This document shows, piece by piece, positions 7,304-12,874 of a stretch of 35,161 nucleotides of DNA (positions within the stretch are counted from its first letter, which is position 1; every line of letters begins with the position of its first letter). The notes beneath the pieces were generated by a model. That model was not told the origin of the DNA, did not search any database, and was given only the letters and a program-made list of their open reading frames with translations. A program made the position numbers and the translations under genes. The stretch is from IMG/VR virus record IMGVR_UViG_3300023179_000291, positions 1-35,161 of that record. One strand, given 5' to 3'. The DNA is from a virus.

Positions 7304-8236
7304 TTAAATTTTACTTCGAGGATGTCTTTTTCGGTATTCTGCACGTGCTAAGTTCCTCTCTTCCTCAGTACGTTCAGGCACTATGTTATCCAAAGCAAGT
7401 TGTTTATCCTTGAACCGTGAATACATAGGTTGCCAGTCACCAAAAATTAAAGTACCCTCCACAATTTTTTTAAGCTTTGTATCAGGGATTTCTTGAAGAG
7501 TTTCTGGGGTCAGTGGGTACTTATACTGGTACTCACCAGCAGGAACGGTATTAGTAGCAAGATGCTTATCCAATACTTTCCATCGCTCAAGAGCGCCAGT
7601 AAGACAAAGAGACATATCTAGATTATAAGTAGTACCATCGCTACGCTCAGCACTAGTACATACGACACTGTCAGTTTTTGAATCGTAGTGTGAGTAAACA
7701 CTAACTAGTTCTCCAAAATGGCTATCCGATAACAACAAATAAAGAAAACTTCCGTGGTCTGTTACTCCCTTGTGATGCAAGTCTCGTAAATATAAGCCCA
7801 ACTGCGTCATGTATTCAGGAGACGGTTCCGGTCTTTGCCAAAATAAATCGGCACCAAATCCAGACTTTGACTTGATTTCTACTACAAACTTATCCCAACC
7901 AGTTTCGGTTTTCTTAGCCATCAACAAATCAAGATAACCATCCCAGTTTGGATTGCTTCCACCAACAGGAACTTGGGTTCCGATAACATGCCAACCAATA
8001 AAATGTAGACGAGAGATTAGATTTTTAACTAACCCGTCTTCAACTGCATTACCAACCATCATCTTCATACTACCTAAAAAATCGGTTGGATTAGTCTCAG
8101 GTTCTTTTTTCCATTGCCAATATTGATCACGAAGACAAGTAAGATTACCGCTTGCGTAATGTGCTCTACGGTCACGATAATTTACTCGGTCTGTTTCAGA
8201 TACTACTGCTTGCATTGCTTGTATTAATGTTTTCAT
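7304..8236 (-). CDS. PD-(D/E)XK nuclease, RecB/Cas4-like
   Basis: This 310-residue protein contains the nuclease core NWDGYLDLLM, followed by KFVVEIKSKSGFG, giving the D...ExK pattern of PD-(D/E)XK enzymes. A later YMTQLGLYL segment matches the QxxxY helix of the RecB/Cas4 branch. It probably acts as an exonuclease in phage recombination or host DNA breakdown. There is no Cys cluster for an iron-sulfur site, unlike Cas4. The start ATG at 8236 lies seven bases after a TATAAT box, so the message is probably leaderless, and no ribosome site is seen. A RecT-type annealing partner is not evident. Confidence 0.85.
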   Translation of the reverse strand: MKTLIQAMQAVVSETDRVNYRDRRAHYASGNLTCLRDQYWQWKKEPETNPTDFLGSMKMMVGNAVEDGLVKNLISRLHFIGWHVIGTQVPVGGSNPNWDGYLDLLMAKKTETGWDKFVVEIKSKSGFGADLFWQRPEPSPEYMTQLGLYLRDLHHKGVTDHGSFLYLLLSDSHFGELVSVYSHYDSKTDSVVCTSAERSDGTTYNLDMSLCLTGALERWKVLDKHLATNTVPAGEYQYKYPLTPETLQEIPDTKLKKIVEGTLIFGDWQPMYSRFKDKQLALDNIVPERTEEERNLARAEYRKRHPRSKI

Positions 8237-8243
8237 ATCATGT

Positions 8244-8272
8244 ATTATACTCCCACTAAATAAAAATTGCAA
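8244..8272 (-). promoter_or_regulatory. Promoter for leaderless nuclease message
   Basis: Reading leftward, TTGCAA (8272-8267), a 17-base spacer and TATAAT (8249-8244) are followed by only seven bases before the ATG at 8236. A normal discriminator would place the transcription start at or within one base of the start codon. The -35 box is also a copy of the TTGCAA word that clusters at 18.0-18.5 kb. Confidence 0.7.
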
Positions 8273-8275
8273 GTA

Positions 8276-8389
8276 CTAAAATGGAACTACTGAAAATTGT
8301 GCCTCTTTCCAACTTGTGCCTTCATAAATTAGCGTATCATTTTTCCATACCTGAATAATACCAGAACCTAATAAAATATATCTAATCAT
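8276..8389 (-). CDS. Small hypothetical protein, 37 aa
   Basis: The peptide contains IRYILLGSGIIQVW, then NDTLIYEG and TSWKEAQ. The order of a beta hairpin and an SWxEA helix recalls short phage proteins of unknown function. It starts inside the end of the 66-residue gene (8 bases shared) and stops just before the nuclease promoter. No signal or metal site is seen. Coupling and protein-like composition are the only support. Confidence 0.5.
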   Translation of the reverse strand: MIRYILLGSGIIQVWKNDTLIYEGTSWKEAQFSVVPF

Positions 8390-8582
8390 TTTTACCACAC
8401 TTCACCATGTATCTGTGCTCATCTAGTTTAATAAACTTTTTTAAACAAGGATAATCTGGATATACTTGTTTACATCTCATAGTTGCTCTTTCAAATGCTA
8501 ACTGATCATTTGCATTCCAAACCTTTGTAAAATTTTCAATTGCACCTGTTGGGAGACAAAGAAAAAAAATACCAACAAACAT
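8382..8582 (-). CDS. Small secreted protein with signal peptide, 66 aa
   Basis: The N-terminus MFVGIFFLCLPTGAIE is a signal peptide with plausible cleavage near Gly-Ala. The mature part contains RCKQVYPDYPC and a late VKCG, giving three Cys after the signal. The ATG at 8582 lies three bases after the upstream stop; an alternative GTG at 8588 would make a GTGA overlap. Export to the periplasm is likely. The family is not recognised. Confidence 0.6.
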   Translation of the reverse strand: MFVGIFFLCLPTGAIENFTKVWNANDQLAFERATMRCKQVYPDYPCLKKFIKLDEHRYMVKCGKND

Positions 8583-8584
8583 AA

Positions 8585-8812
8585 TCACCCCGGTATAAAT
8601 TTAGGACACCACGCACTATGTGTGTTATTTGCTACTGCTCCACCACCGCATTCGCATTTTAATTGATTGCTTACACGATTATCTTGTTCGTTCCAGTAAG
8701 CCTCGTGCATTGCGGCTTCAAAATCTGGGTCGGAAAAATATGCGTTGTAACATGACTCGCACATTTCATACATATTTAATTTATCCAAACAGCAAAAGTT
8801 TTTATTAGACAT
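8585..8812 (-). CDS. Cys-rich small protein with HSxWCP motif, 75 aa
   Basis: Cysteines occur as FCCLD, CESCYNAYF, KCECGGG and HSAWCPKF, suggesting one or two zinc sites. Small proteins ending in a CECG...HSxWCPK pattern are common among tailed phages and have no known function. The gene is the first of the leftward operon. Its ATG at 8812 follows TATAAT by six bases, so translation is probably leaderless; there is no ribosome site. The first-gene position suggests early expression. Confidence 0.65.
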   Translation of the reverse strand: MSNKNFCCLDKLNMYEMCESCYNAYFSDPDFEAAMHEAYWNEQDNRVSNQLKCECGGGAVANNTHSAWCPKFIPG

Positions 8813-8818
8813 TGGTAT

Positions 8819-8846
8819 ATTATAACACAAACTAGTAAAAACACAA
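8819..8846 (-). promoter_or_regulatory. Leftward early promoter, extended -10, leaderless
   Basis: Reading leftward, TTGTGT (8846-8841), 16 bases, then TGTTATAAT with TATAAT at 8824-8819. The ATG at 8812 begins six bases later, where transcription would be expected to start. The -35 box is three bases from that of the divergent promoter at 8850. Confidence 0.7.
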
Positions 8847-8849
8847 GTC

Positions 8850-8878
8850 TTGACAAACTCGGTTTATTTTGATAAAAT
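8850..8878 (+). promoter_or_regulatory. Rightward promoter, consensus -35 and extended -10
   Basis: TTGACA (8850-8855), a 17-base spacer and TGATAAAAT (-10 at 8873-8878) make a strong sigma70-type promoter. Transcription from about 8885 would run through the G-run and palindromes before the gene at 9024. Confidence 0.7.
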
Positions 8879-8892
8879 ACCTAGTGTTGTTG

Positions 8893-8938
8893 GGGGGTGG
8901 TATAGATAGCGTATGCTATACGTATAGCTATCGATAGC
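8893..8938. repeat. Palindromic element, left copy
   Basis: After a GGGGGTG run there is a perfect 14-base palindrome GCTATACGTATAGC (8915-8928) that overlaps a perfect 12-base palindrome GCTATCGATAGC (8927-8938), with a further GATAGC half-site at 8905. The 19-base core 8915-8933 occurs again in inverted orientation at 19191-19209, also next to a GGGGGTG run. It lies between two rightward promoters, so an operator array is the simplest reading. A replication or recombination site is the alternative. Confidence 0.75.
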
Positions 8939-8948
8939 ACAAGCATGT

Positions 8949-8963
8949 GTATAATAGTTATAC
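8949..8963. promoter_or_regulatory. Operator-like palindrome
   Basis: GTATAA, spacer TAG, TTATAC is a perfect inverted repeat 26 bases before the -35 box of the promoter at 8989. It also contains a TATAAT that could act as a -10. A dimeric regulator site is plausible; no regulator gene is recognised. Confidence 0.4.
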
Positions 8964-8988
8964 AGCATAGGTAATTATTAAAAAAAGC

Positions 8989-9016
8989 TTGACATATACT
9001 GAAGTTATGATATAAT
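8989..9016 (+). promoter_or_regulatory. Rightward promoter for leaderless message at 9024
   Basis: TTGACA (8989-8994), a 16-base spacer, and TGATATAAT with TATAAT at 9011-9016. The ATG at 9024 follows after seven bases, so the transcript should begin at or next to the start codon. Confidence 0.75.
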
Positions 9017-9023
9017 GTGTATT

Positions 9024-9260
9024 ATGAGTGGTAGGGGCAGGCCAAAACATATCCTAGACTTACTAGTCTTGGCGCAAGCTGTCGAAGACGTATTGCGTTT
9101 TGAATTAGGTCTGCCCTTGGAGGGGGTTGCTAAAAAAAAGCGAGACGAATCCTACGAAGATGCCCTAGTCTATATCATGAAGTTTCCAAAATTGCGAGAG
9201 CGCTACAAAAAATTAAATAAGCGTCGTTGGTTGAAGGATGTGCAGCATGCAAGACAATAA
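9024..9260 (+). CDS. Small basic protein, first gene of rightward early block, 78 aa
   Basis: The N-terminus MSGRGRPKH is an AT-hook-like GRGRP segment. A helical middle (LDLLVLAQAVEDVLRFELGL) and a basic end with FPKLRERYKKLNKRRW follow. Minor-groove binding by GRGRP makes DNA binding likely. I start at 9024 rather than 9015, because the -10 box overlaps the earlier ATG and the promoter would start transcription at 9024. Its place directly after the palindromes makes it a candidate to bind them, which is inference. The gene end overlaps the next start by 14 bases. Confidence 0.7.
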   Translation: MSGRGRPKHILDLLVLAQAVEDVLRFELGLPLEGVAKKKRDESYEDALVYIMKFPKLRERYKKLNKRRWLKDVQHARQ

Positions 9261-9744
9261 GATTTACGTACAAAAAAGGGGTAATGTTTATAGGGTTCCG
9301 GTTGACTTAGGAAGTGGACGACCAATCCCGGTTGCAACCGTAAACGACGATCCCCCCGGATTTCCCATGACCTTTACATCCGAGCACGAATTGCGTGCTG
9401 CATTTCCCGGACGAGAATTTGTATACCTAACAGAAAAAGTGGTTGAGAGAACAAGCCTGCCATATGATCCAGAAATAGAAAAGCAAGCGCTTGCTATGAT
9501 GAACAAAGAGGCAATCCCCAAACCCCCTCCAACCCAAACCCAGCGTGATGTTAAACTTACGACTGTTGGTATTGCTGTTGAAAGTCAACGCATTTTAGAG
9601 CAAACTGCACTTGGACCTAAAGGCAGGGCAGAAGAGTTTTTAAAGCGGTTACAAACCGCGCTCCAATATGCTAGCAAAAAACACGAGAAAAAATTGCAAG
9701 ACCAAGTTGCTATCATCGAGGAGTTGATTCGTGAAGTATTCTAA
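9247..9744 (+). CDS. Hypothetical protein upstream of small terminase, 165 aa
   Basis: The N-terminal half is beta-rich (KIYVQKRGNVYRVPVD, then FTSEHELRAAFPGREFVYL). A proline-rich linker IPKPPPTQTQ follows, and the C-terminal third is a long helix (RAEEFLKRLQTALQYASKK, then LQDQVAIIEELIREVF). The start at 9247 has AAGGA eight bases upstream. I do not recognise the family. Its position just ahead of the small terminase suggests a DNA-handling or virion role, without direct evidence. Confidence 0.7.
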   Translation: MQDNKIYVQKRGNVYRVPVDLGSGRPIPVATVNDDPPGFPMTFTSEHELRAAFPGREFVYLTEKVVERTSLPYDPEIEKQALAMMNKEAIPKPPPTQTQRDVKLTTVGIAVESQRILEQTALGPKGRAEEFLKRLQTALQYASKKHEKKLQDQVAIIEELIREVF

Positions 9745-9925
9745 AGTACCGTATGCAACAGTAATGACTTTGGTTACTTATTGTACCGAACATCAACAAG
9801 ATGAGCCGTGGTTAATAATTGGATTTATATTAAATGAAAGTAAAGAAACTCCAGAAAAACGTAGGCAGTTTATAAACTATTTATGGGAACGCGGATTTGA
9901 GGATAACCTATGTCTGAAAATTTGA
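9731..9925 (+). CDS. Hypothetical protein, 64 aa
   Basis: A compact protein containing VTYCTEHQQDEPWLIIGFIL and KRRQFINYLWERGF. It starts with GTG inside the previous gene, with GAGGAG seven bases upstream, and overlaps the terminase start by 16 bases. No domain is recognised. The tight overlap on both sides supports it as a coupled member of the rightward operon. Confidence 0.65.
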   Translation: MKYSKVPYATVMTLVTYCTEHQQDEPWLIIGFILNESKETPEKRRQFINYLWERGFEDNLCLKI

Positions 9926-10284
9926 CCGGAAAACAAAAAAGATTTGTTGCTGCATATGCTCAAGGAACGTCCGGCAAAGAGGCGGTTATTCAGGCGGGCT
10001 ATAATGTAACAACAGAAGAAAGTGCAAAAACCATTGCAAGCAGACTTCTTAATAGTGATAAAATTCAGAATGCGTTAGACGCAGCAATCCAAGAGCAATT
10101 TCCGAATGTCCCACAATTAGCTGCGCAAAGGTTAGTTAACATCTTAATTGATGAGCAAAGTCGTCCCGGAGATATTATCAAAGCAATTGAATTATTATCT
10201 AAAGTTTGTGGTTGGCAGGCACCAAGTAAATCTGCTAGTCTCAATGTTACTCTACGAGAAAAATTTAAACTACCGGAGGAATAA
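9910..10284 (+). CDS. terS: Small terminase subunit
   Basis: The N-terminus LTGKQKRFVAAYAQGTSGKE, followed by AVIQAGY, is the hallmark DNA-binding helix-turn-helix region of terminase_2 family small subunits (residues 5-31). An oligomerising helical middle follows. The 124-residue length is normal. It recognises phage DNA and directs the large subunit to cut and package. The large subunit is about 15 kb away at 25338, an unusual separation. The start overlaps the previous gene, and the stop shares a base with the next start (TAATG). Confidence 0.88.
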   Translation: MSENLTGKQKRFVAAYAQGTSGKEAVIQAGYNVTTEESAKTIASRLLNSDKIQNALDAAIQEQFPNVPQLAAQRLVNILIDEQSRPGDIIKAIELLSKVCGWQAPSKSASLNVTLREKFKLPEE

Positions 10285-10511
10285 TGATATTTAAAAAGAA
10301 AAGAGATGATGGTACATATGTTCAAATGCGTATATCAGAAGATGCAACATGGGCAGAAGCAGCAGATGAGTTTGTTTATTTTTTACAGGGGTGCGGCTAC
10401 ATCGTTCAAGGCATCGAAGTAGCTGAGCATTTAATGGACCAATATGCCTTTCAAAAAGAGGAGAGAAAAGTATGCCGGGACACTACAAAAAAGGAAAAGT
10501 CGAAAAAGTAA
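10284..10511 (+). CDS. Hypothetical protein, 75 aa
   Basis: An N-terminal strand pair (IFKKKRDDGTYVQMRI) precedes an acidic helix (EDATWAEAADEFVYFLQG) and a basic tail KKEKSKK. The start shares one base with the terminase stop (TAATG), a typical coupling. The last 40 bases overlap the next gene. No family is recognised; the charge pattern is typical of small phage cytoplasmic proteins. Confidence 0.65.
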   Translation: MIFKKKRDDGTYVQMRISEDATWAEAADEFVYFLQGCGYIVQGIEVAEHLMDQYAFQKEERKVCRDTTKKEKSKK

Positions 10512-10681
10512 TGGGCGAATACAAACGGGGTGCGCTACATAGTGGTAGCAAGAAAGGCCCTAAAGTTAAGAGTCGAAAGCAGGCGATTGCTATTGCTCTG
10601 TCAGAGGCGCGCGATGCAGGGGAAATGCCTAAGATGAGTAAGTCGTCTATGAAGAGACTTGCAATGCGCAGAAAGAAATAG
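10472..10681 (+). CDS. Small basic DUF6496-type protein, 69 aa
   Basis: The segment HSGSKKGPKVKSRKQAIAIA followed by LSEA matches the DUF6496-type motif found in many small phage proteins of unknown function. It is strongly basic and ends in KRLAMRRKK, a peptide repeated at the end of the next gene. GGAGAG lies seven to eight bases before the ATG. Nucleic-acid binding is likely from composition. It is part of the overlapping early block with the small terminase. Confidence 0.75.
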   Translation: MPGHYKKGKVEKVMGEYKRGALHSGSKKGPKVKSRKQAIAIALSEARDAGEMPKMSKSSMKRLAMRRKK

Positions 10682-10682
10682 T

Positions 10683-10853
10683 ATGGCTAAGTCAAGAGCA
10701 AAGTGCGGATGTTGGAAAGGCTATAAACGCGTGCCGGGTACTAAACCCTGCAGCGAAGGTTCGTGCATGAAGATGGGAGAACAGCGTGAGGAAAAACAAA
10801 AAGCAAAATCTCCGGCAAGCAAACGACTCGCAATGCGCAGGAAAAAAGTTTGA
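10683..10853 (+). CDS. Small Cys-containing basic protein, 56 aa
   Basis: It begins MAKSRAKCGCWKGYKRVPG and contains PCSEGSC, giving four Cys that may bind zinc. A Lys-rich tail ending KRLAMRRKKV nearly repeats the C-terminus of the preceding protein. The ATG lies one base after the preceding stop. The last 68 bases overlap the MazG-like gene in another frame. No family is known to me. Confidence 0.6.
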   Translation: MAKSRAKCGCWKGYKRVPGTKPCSEGSCMKMGEQREEKQKAKSPASKRLAMRRKKV

Positions 10854-11151
10854 CGGTGGTAAGGTCCGAGTAGACCTGTTACCGACTGAAAGTTTATTTG
10901 AGGTTGCTAAAGTCTTAGGCTTTGGCGCTGACAAATATGGTGAGCACAATTGGCGTAAAGGGATTGAGTGGTCAAGAGTTTACGCTGCGGCCCAACGACA
11001 CATGATGAAATGGAATGCAGGTGAGACACACGATGAGGAGAGTGGCATGAACCACCTTGCCCATGCATGTGTCAACCTGCTTTTCCTGTTGTCTTATGAC
11101 AAGAATCATCCTGATTTGGACGACCGTTACCGTTCGGATAATACGCCATAA
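10786..11151 (+). CDS. MazG-like dATP/dGTP diphosphohydrolase family protein (DUF5664)
   Basis: The 121-residue protein contains KKFDGGKVRVDLLP, LGFGADKYGEHNW, YAAAQRHMMKWNAGE and ESGMNHLAHACVN. These are the conserved blocks of the DUF5664 / dATP-dGTP diphosphohydrolase N-terminal family, a MazG relative that hydrolyses purine dNTPs. It starts with GTG, with GGGAGA five bases upstream, inside the previous gene. The family includes enzymes that deplete dATP or dGTP in phages with altered bases, but many ordinary phages carry it too, and no purZ is seen here. It most likely adjusts the nucleotide pool during replication. Confidence 0.8.
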   Translation: MRKNKKQNLRQANDSQCAGKKFDGGKVRVDLLPTESLFEVAKVLGFGADKYGEHNWRKGIEWSRVYAAAQRHMMKWNAGETHDEESGMNHLAHACVNLLFLLSYDKNHPDLDDRYRSDNTP

Positions 11152-11198
11152 AGAAAACCGGCAATTGCTCCAACTATAATTGCAATAGCTGTAATCAT
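11127..11198 (-). CDS. Tiny membrane peptide, 23 aa
   Basis: The sequence is almost one membrane helix (AIAIIVGAIAGFLYGVL) with an SER end, containing GxxxG-like spacing. The ATG overlaps the preceding leftward stop by ATGA. Its last 25 bases are antisense to the end of the MazG-like gene. Coupling is the only support. Confidence 0.4.
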   Translation of the reverse strand: MITAIAIIVGAIAGFLYGVLSER

Positions 11199-11425
11199 TT
11201 GGTATAACCCAATTTTTTAGCGATTTTATCAAACGTCCTAGTTTTTAAATAAACTTCTGCAAATTCACCTTTCGTATTCTCAATAATAATATACTTATTA
11301 TTATGAGAGACCGTTACATACCCGTTAATTTGTTCTATTTCAAATAGAACGTCATTCAGTTTTACTCCATTTTCAATCACGGATTTAAGTGCTTTTTTTA
11401 CTTCTACTTTTTCTTTATTAGTCAT
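11195..11425 (-). CDS. Hypothetical protein, 76 aa
   Basis: An N-terminal Lys/Glu helix (NKEKVEVKKALKSVI) is followed by beta segments (VLFEIEQINGYVTVSH, then YIIIEN) and a basic end. GGAGG five bases before the ATG at 11425 fixes the start against longer options. No family is recognised. It lies near the end of the leftward accessory operon and is followed by the tiny membrane peptide. Confidence 0.65.
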   Translation of the reverse strand: MTNKEKVEVKKALKSVIENGVKLNDVLFEIEQINGYVTVSHNNKYIIIENTKGEFAEVYLKTRTFDKIAKKLGYTK

Positions 11426-11442
11426 CGGTTCCTCCAAGTCTA

Positions 11443-11589
11443 TTATTTGCATATGTTTATCCATTGACAATTCTGCCCATTAGAATTACAAATATAAACT
11501 AGTTGACATTGTTGAGTACCTATGGGTGGAATGGGTTGCAATGGTGGTATCGGTGCGACATTCATAAGTATAGATAATATAATACTCAT
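11443..11589 (-). CDS. Small exported Cys-rich peptide, 48 aa
   Basis: A short hydrophobic N-terminus (MSIILSILMNVAPIPP) leads to a proline-rich stretch and then four Cys in QQCQLVYICNSNGQNC and INICK. This pattern suits a small disulfide-bonded peptide exported to the periplasm, though the hydrophobic part is short for a signal. It starts in an ATGA overlap with the upstream stop. No homologue is recalled with confidence. Confidence 0.5.
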   Translation of the reverse strand: MSIILSILMNVAPIPPLQPIPPIGTQQCQLVYICNSNGQNCQWINICK

Positions 11590-11813
11590 CCTAACCTCTC
11601 TATAATTTTGCCTTTGACAATATAATCAACCCAAGTATTCATTCGGTCGTCAACACTATTAATTTTTTTAGCGAATTTTTTAGCCTCAGTTAATGAAGCA
11701 AACTTCCTAACTTTAGGTTCGTTATCTTTTACATAGAATACAATATATTTTTTCTCTAATTCCCTTTGTGCCCTGTTAGATGGACCAAAGGCTTCACTCA
11801 TCCCATCGCTCAT
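11586..11813 (-). CDS. Hypothetical protein, 75 aa
   Basis: The middle reads YIVFYVKDNEPKVRKFASLT, then EAKKFAKKIN, a strand pair and helix typical of small phage proteins. Near the end is WVDYIVKGKIIERLG. AGGAGG four bases before the ATG supports the start, and both ends couple to neighbours by ATGA. The function is not recognised; no signal or metal site is present. Confidence 0.65.
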   Translation of the reverse strand: MSDGMSEAFGPSNRAQRELEKKYIVFYVKDNEPKVRKFASLTEAKKFAKKINSVDDRMNTWVDYIVKGKIIERLG

Positions 11814-12040
11814 GATTCCTCCTTTTTAATTCTAGTTTTAAGTTGCATTTTTTTAGTTAAGTCTGGTGGCATTTCACGCATACTATCATATAGAGTTACT
11901 TCACATTCTCTATCTTCCGCGTCTTTAAACGTGAAGTACGCAGCAAAATTAGCATGCACTACTTCAACATCAATAAACTCCACCAACTCTTTTTCTGCAT
12001 AGTCCAATAACATTTTTAAGTCATCTGTTTTTAGTCTCAT
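11810..12040 (-). CDS. Hypothetical protein, 76 aa
   Basis: Composition is mixed, with an acidic N-terminal helix (LKMLLDYAEKELVEFIDV), a beta segment (FAAYFTFKDAEDRECEVTLY) and a basic end rich in Lys. It starts in an ATGA overlap with the tiny peptide upstream and ends in another with the next gene. No domain is recognised; the position inside the accessory operon gives no clear clue. Confidence 0.65.
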   Translation of the reverse strand: MRLKTDDLKMLLDYAEKELVEFIDVEVVHANFAAYFTFKDAEDRECEVTLYDSMREMPPDLTKKMQLKTRIKKEES

Positions 12041-12093
12041 TTTTTCACCACTATGTAATAGATTAATAAAATAACAATAATGATATAACTCAT
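12037..12093 (-). CDS. Tiny membrane peptide, 18 aa
   Basis: The whole product is MSYIIIVILLIYYIVVKK, a single membrane helix with a Lys-Lys end. The start shares a base with the upstream stop (TAATG) with GGAG six bases before it, and the stop overlaps the next start by ATGA. Coupling at both ends makes it credible despite its size. Confidence 0.5.
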   Translation of the reverse strand: MSYIIIVILLIYYIVVKK

Positions 12094-12389
12094 TACCATC
12101 TCCAAGCTAGTTGCGTACCTATAAAAGATTGTCCCAGTGTAACTCTAGCATCTGCCTCAATATAGTCAATGCGCTGTCCAAAATCTACTTGTCTACGATA
12201 CCCAACATTATACCCGAATGCAACACCATTCGCAATATAATTATTACCAAGATGCTCTACTATAGGTTGCAATTGTTCTTCTATTCTAACAGTATATGGA
12301 GCAGCCAATTGTTGCGCTGTCACAGTACACATACGGACTTGTGTCGATAAAGTTAATCCGCAAATTGCTGCTAAAAAAGACGTGACCAT
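12093..12389 (-). CDS. Exported protein with outer-membrane-like C-terminus, 98 aa
   Basis: The N-terminus MVTSFLAAICGLTLSTQV is a signal-like hydrophobic stretch, without a clear lipobox. The later part alternates polar and aromatic residues (GVAFGYNVGYRRQVDF, YIEADARVTLG, FIGTQLAWRW) and ends in Trp. A final aromatic residue after alternating hydrophobics is the C-terminal signature of outer-membrane beta-barrels. With only about three strands visible it cannot form a barrel alone. It may insert as an oligomer or bind barrel proteins. This is inference from pattern. Confidence 0.6.
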   Translation of the reverse strand: MVTSFLAAICGLTLSTQVRMCTVTAQQLAAPYTVRIEEQLQPIVEHLGNNYIANGVAFGYNVGYRRQVDFGQRIDYIEADARVTLGQSFIGTQLAWRW

Positions 12390-12502
12390 ATATATTTTAC
12401 CCCATCGTAAATTGCTAAACTAATACCTATTGTTAAGCAAAGCCAAACGGTTGCTAACAGCAACCACAAATAAATATACATTGCCGGAATTATAAATTCC
12501 AC
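12371..12502 (-). CDS. Single-span membrane peptide, 43 aa
   Basis: A hydrophobic segment (YIYLWLLLATVWLCLTIGI) fills the middle and a YIWSRLF tail follows. A perfect AAGGAGG lies six bases before the GTG at 12502, which shares a base with the upstream FmdB stop (TAGTG). An internal ATG at 12481 is less well supported. No family is recognised. Confidence 0.6.
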   Translation of the reverse strand: MEFIIPAMYIYLWLLLATVWLCLTIGISLAIYDGVKYIWSRLF

Positions 12503-12693
12503 TAGTAGCCTCCTTTTTTAAACCAACCATCACCTTTTAGAATAAAACCACCACTATTTAGCGCGAACTGTTTGGTGGTCTCCATATGCCCGCATTTAGG
12601 GCATGGTGGCGGTGGGTCTCCAGCCTCTGAGATAGGGGCATCATACTCAAATAAATGTTGACATTTTTCGCATTTAGCGTCATATTTAGGCAT
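12502..12693 (-). CDS. FmdB-family zinc ribbon protein
   Basis: At 63 residues it matches the small FmdB-type zinc ribbon. YDAKCEKCQHLFEYDAPI carries the first CxxC, PPPPCPKCGHME carries the second, and the end GGFILKGDGWFKKGGY is the family hallmark. Such proteins are scattered through bacteria and phages; one was proposed to regulate a formamidase operon, and nucleic-acid or protein binding is presumed. The start at 12693 brings the first motif to its usual place near the N-terminus and overlaps the upstream gene by 8 bases. Confidence 0.8.
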   Translation of the reverse strand: MPKYDAKCEKCQHLFEYDAPISEAGDPPPPCPKCGHMETTKQFALNSGGFILKGDGWFKKGGY

Positions 12694-12874
12694 CTTCTTC
12701 ACCGATATCCTTATCACCTACAACTTTTTCATATGTTGCAACAGCCTCAAGTGCGTATTGCATAGCCTCGTCAATTAACTCTTTTCGTTTGTGTGACGGA
12801 GCCCGATGAGCGTCGCGATTAATCAAGGCTGCTATGTTTAAAGAAAATATATGAAATACTCTTTCCCGGTCCAT
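12686..12874 (-). CDS. Hypothetical helical protein, 62 aa
   Basis: The protein is mostly helical: RERVFHIFSLNIAALI, KRKELIDEAMQYALEAVATY, then an acidic end. I start at 12874, where the ATG shares a base with the upstream stop (TAATG). No signal or metal site is seen. It separates the FmdB gene from the candidate spanin pair; the function is unknown. Confidence 0.6.
   Translation of the reverse strand: MDRERVFHIFSLNIAALINRDAHRAPSHKRKELIDEAMQYALEAVATYEKVVGDKDIGEEDA

Noticed and set aside
8891-8900. G-run as an assembly error
   Set aside because: A similar GGGGGT run recurs at the inverted copy, so it belongs to the element.
8950-8955. Additional promoter with TATAAT at 8950
   Set aside because: No acceptable -35 box lies 16-18 bases upstream; the bases are better read as part of a palindrome.
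10786-11151. Claim that the phage uses 2-aminoadenine DNA
   Set aside because: Only a MazG-family gene is present; purZ and datZ are not seen and the family also occurs in ordinary phages.
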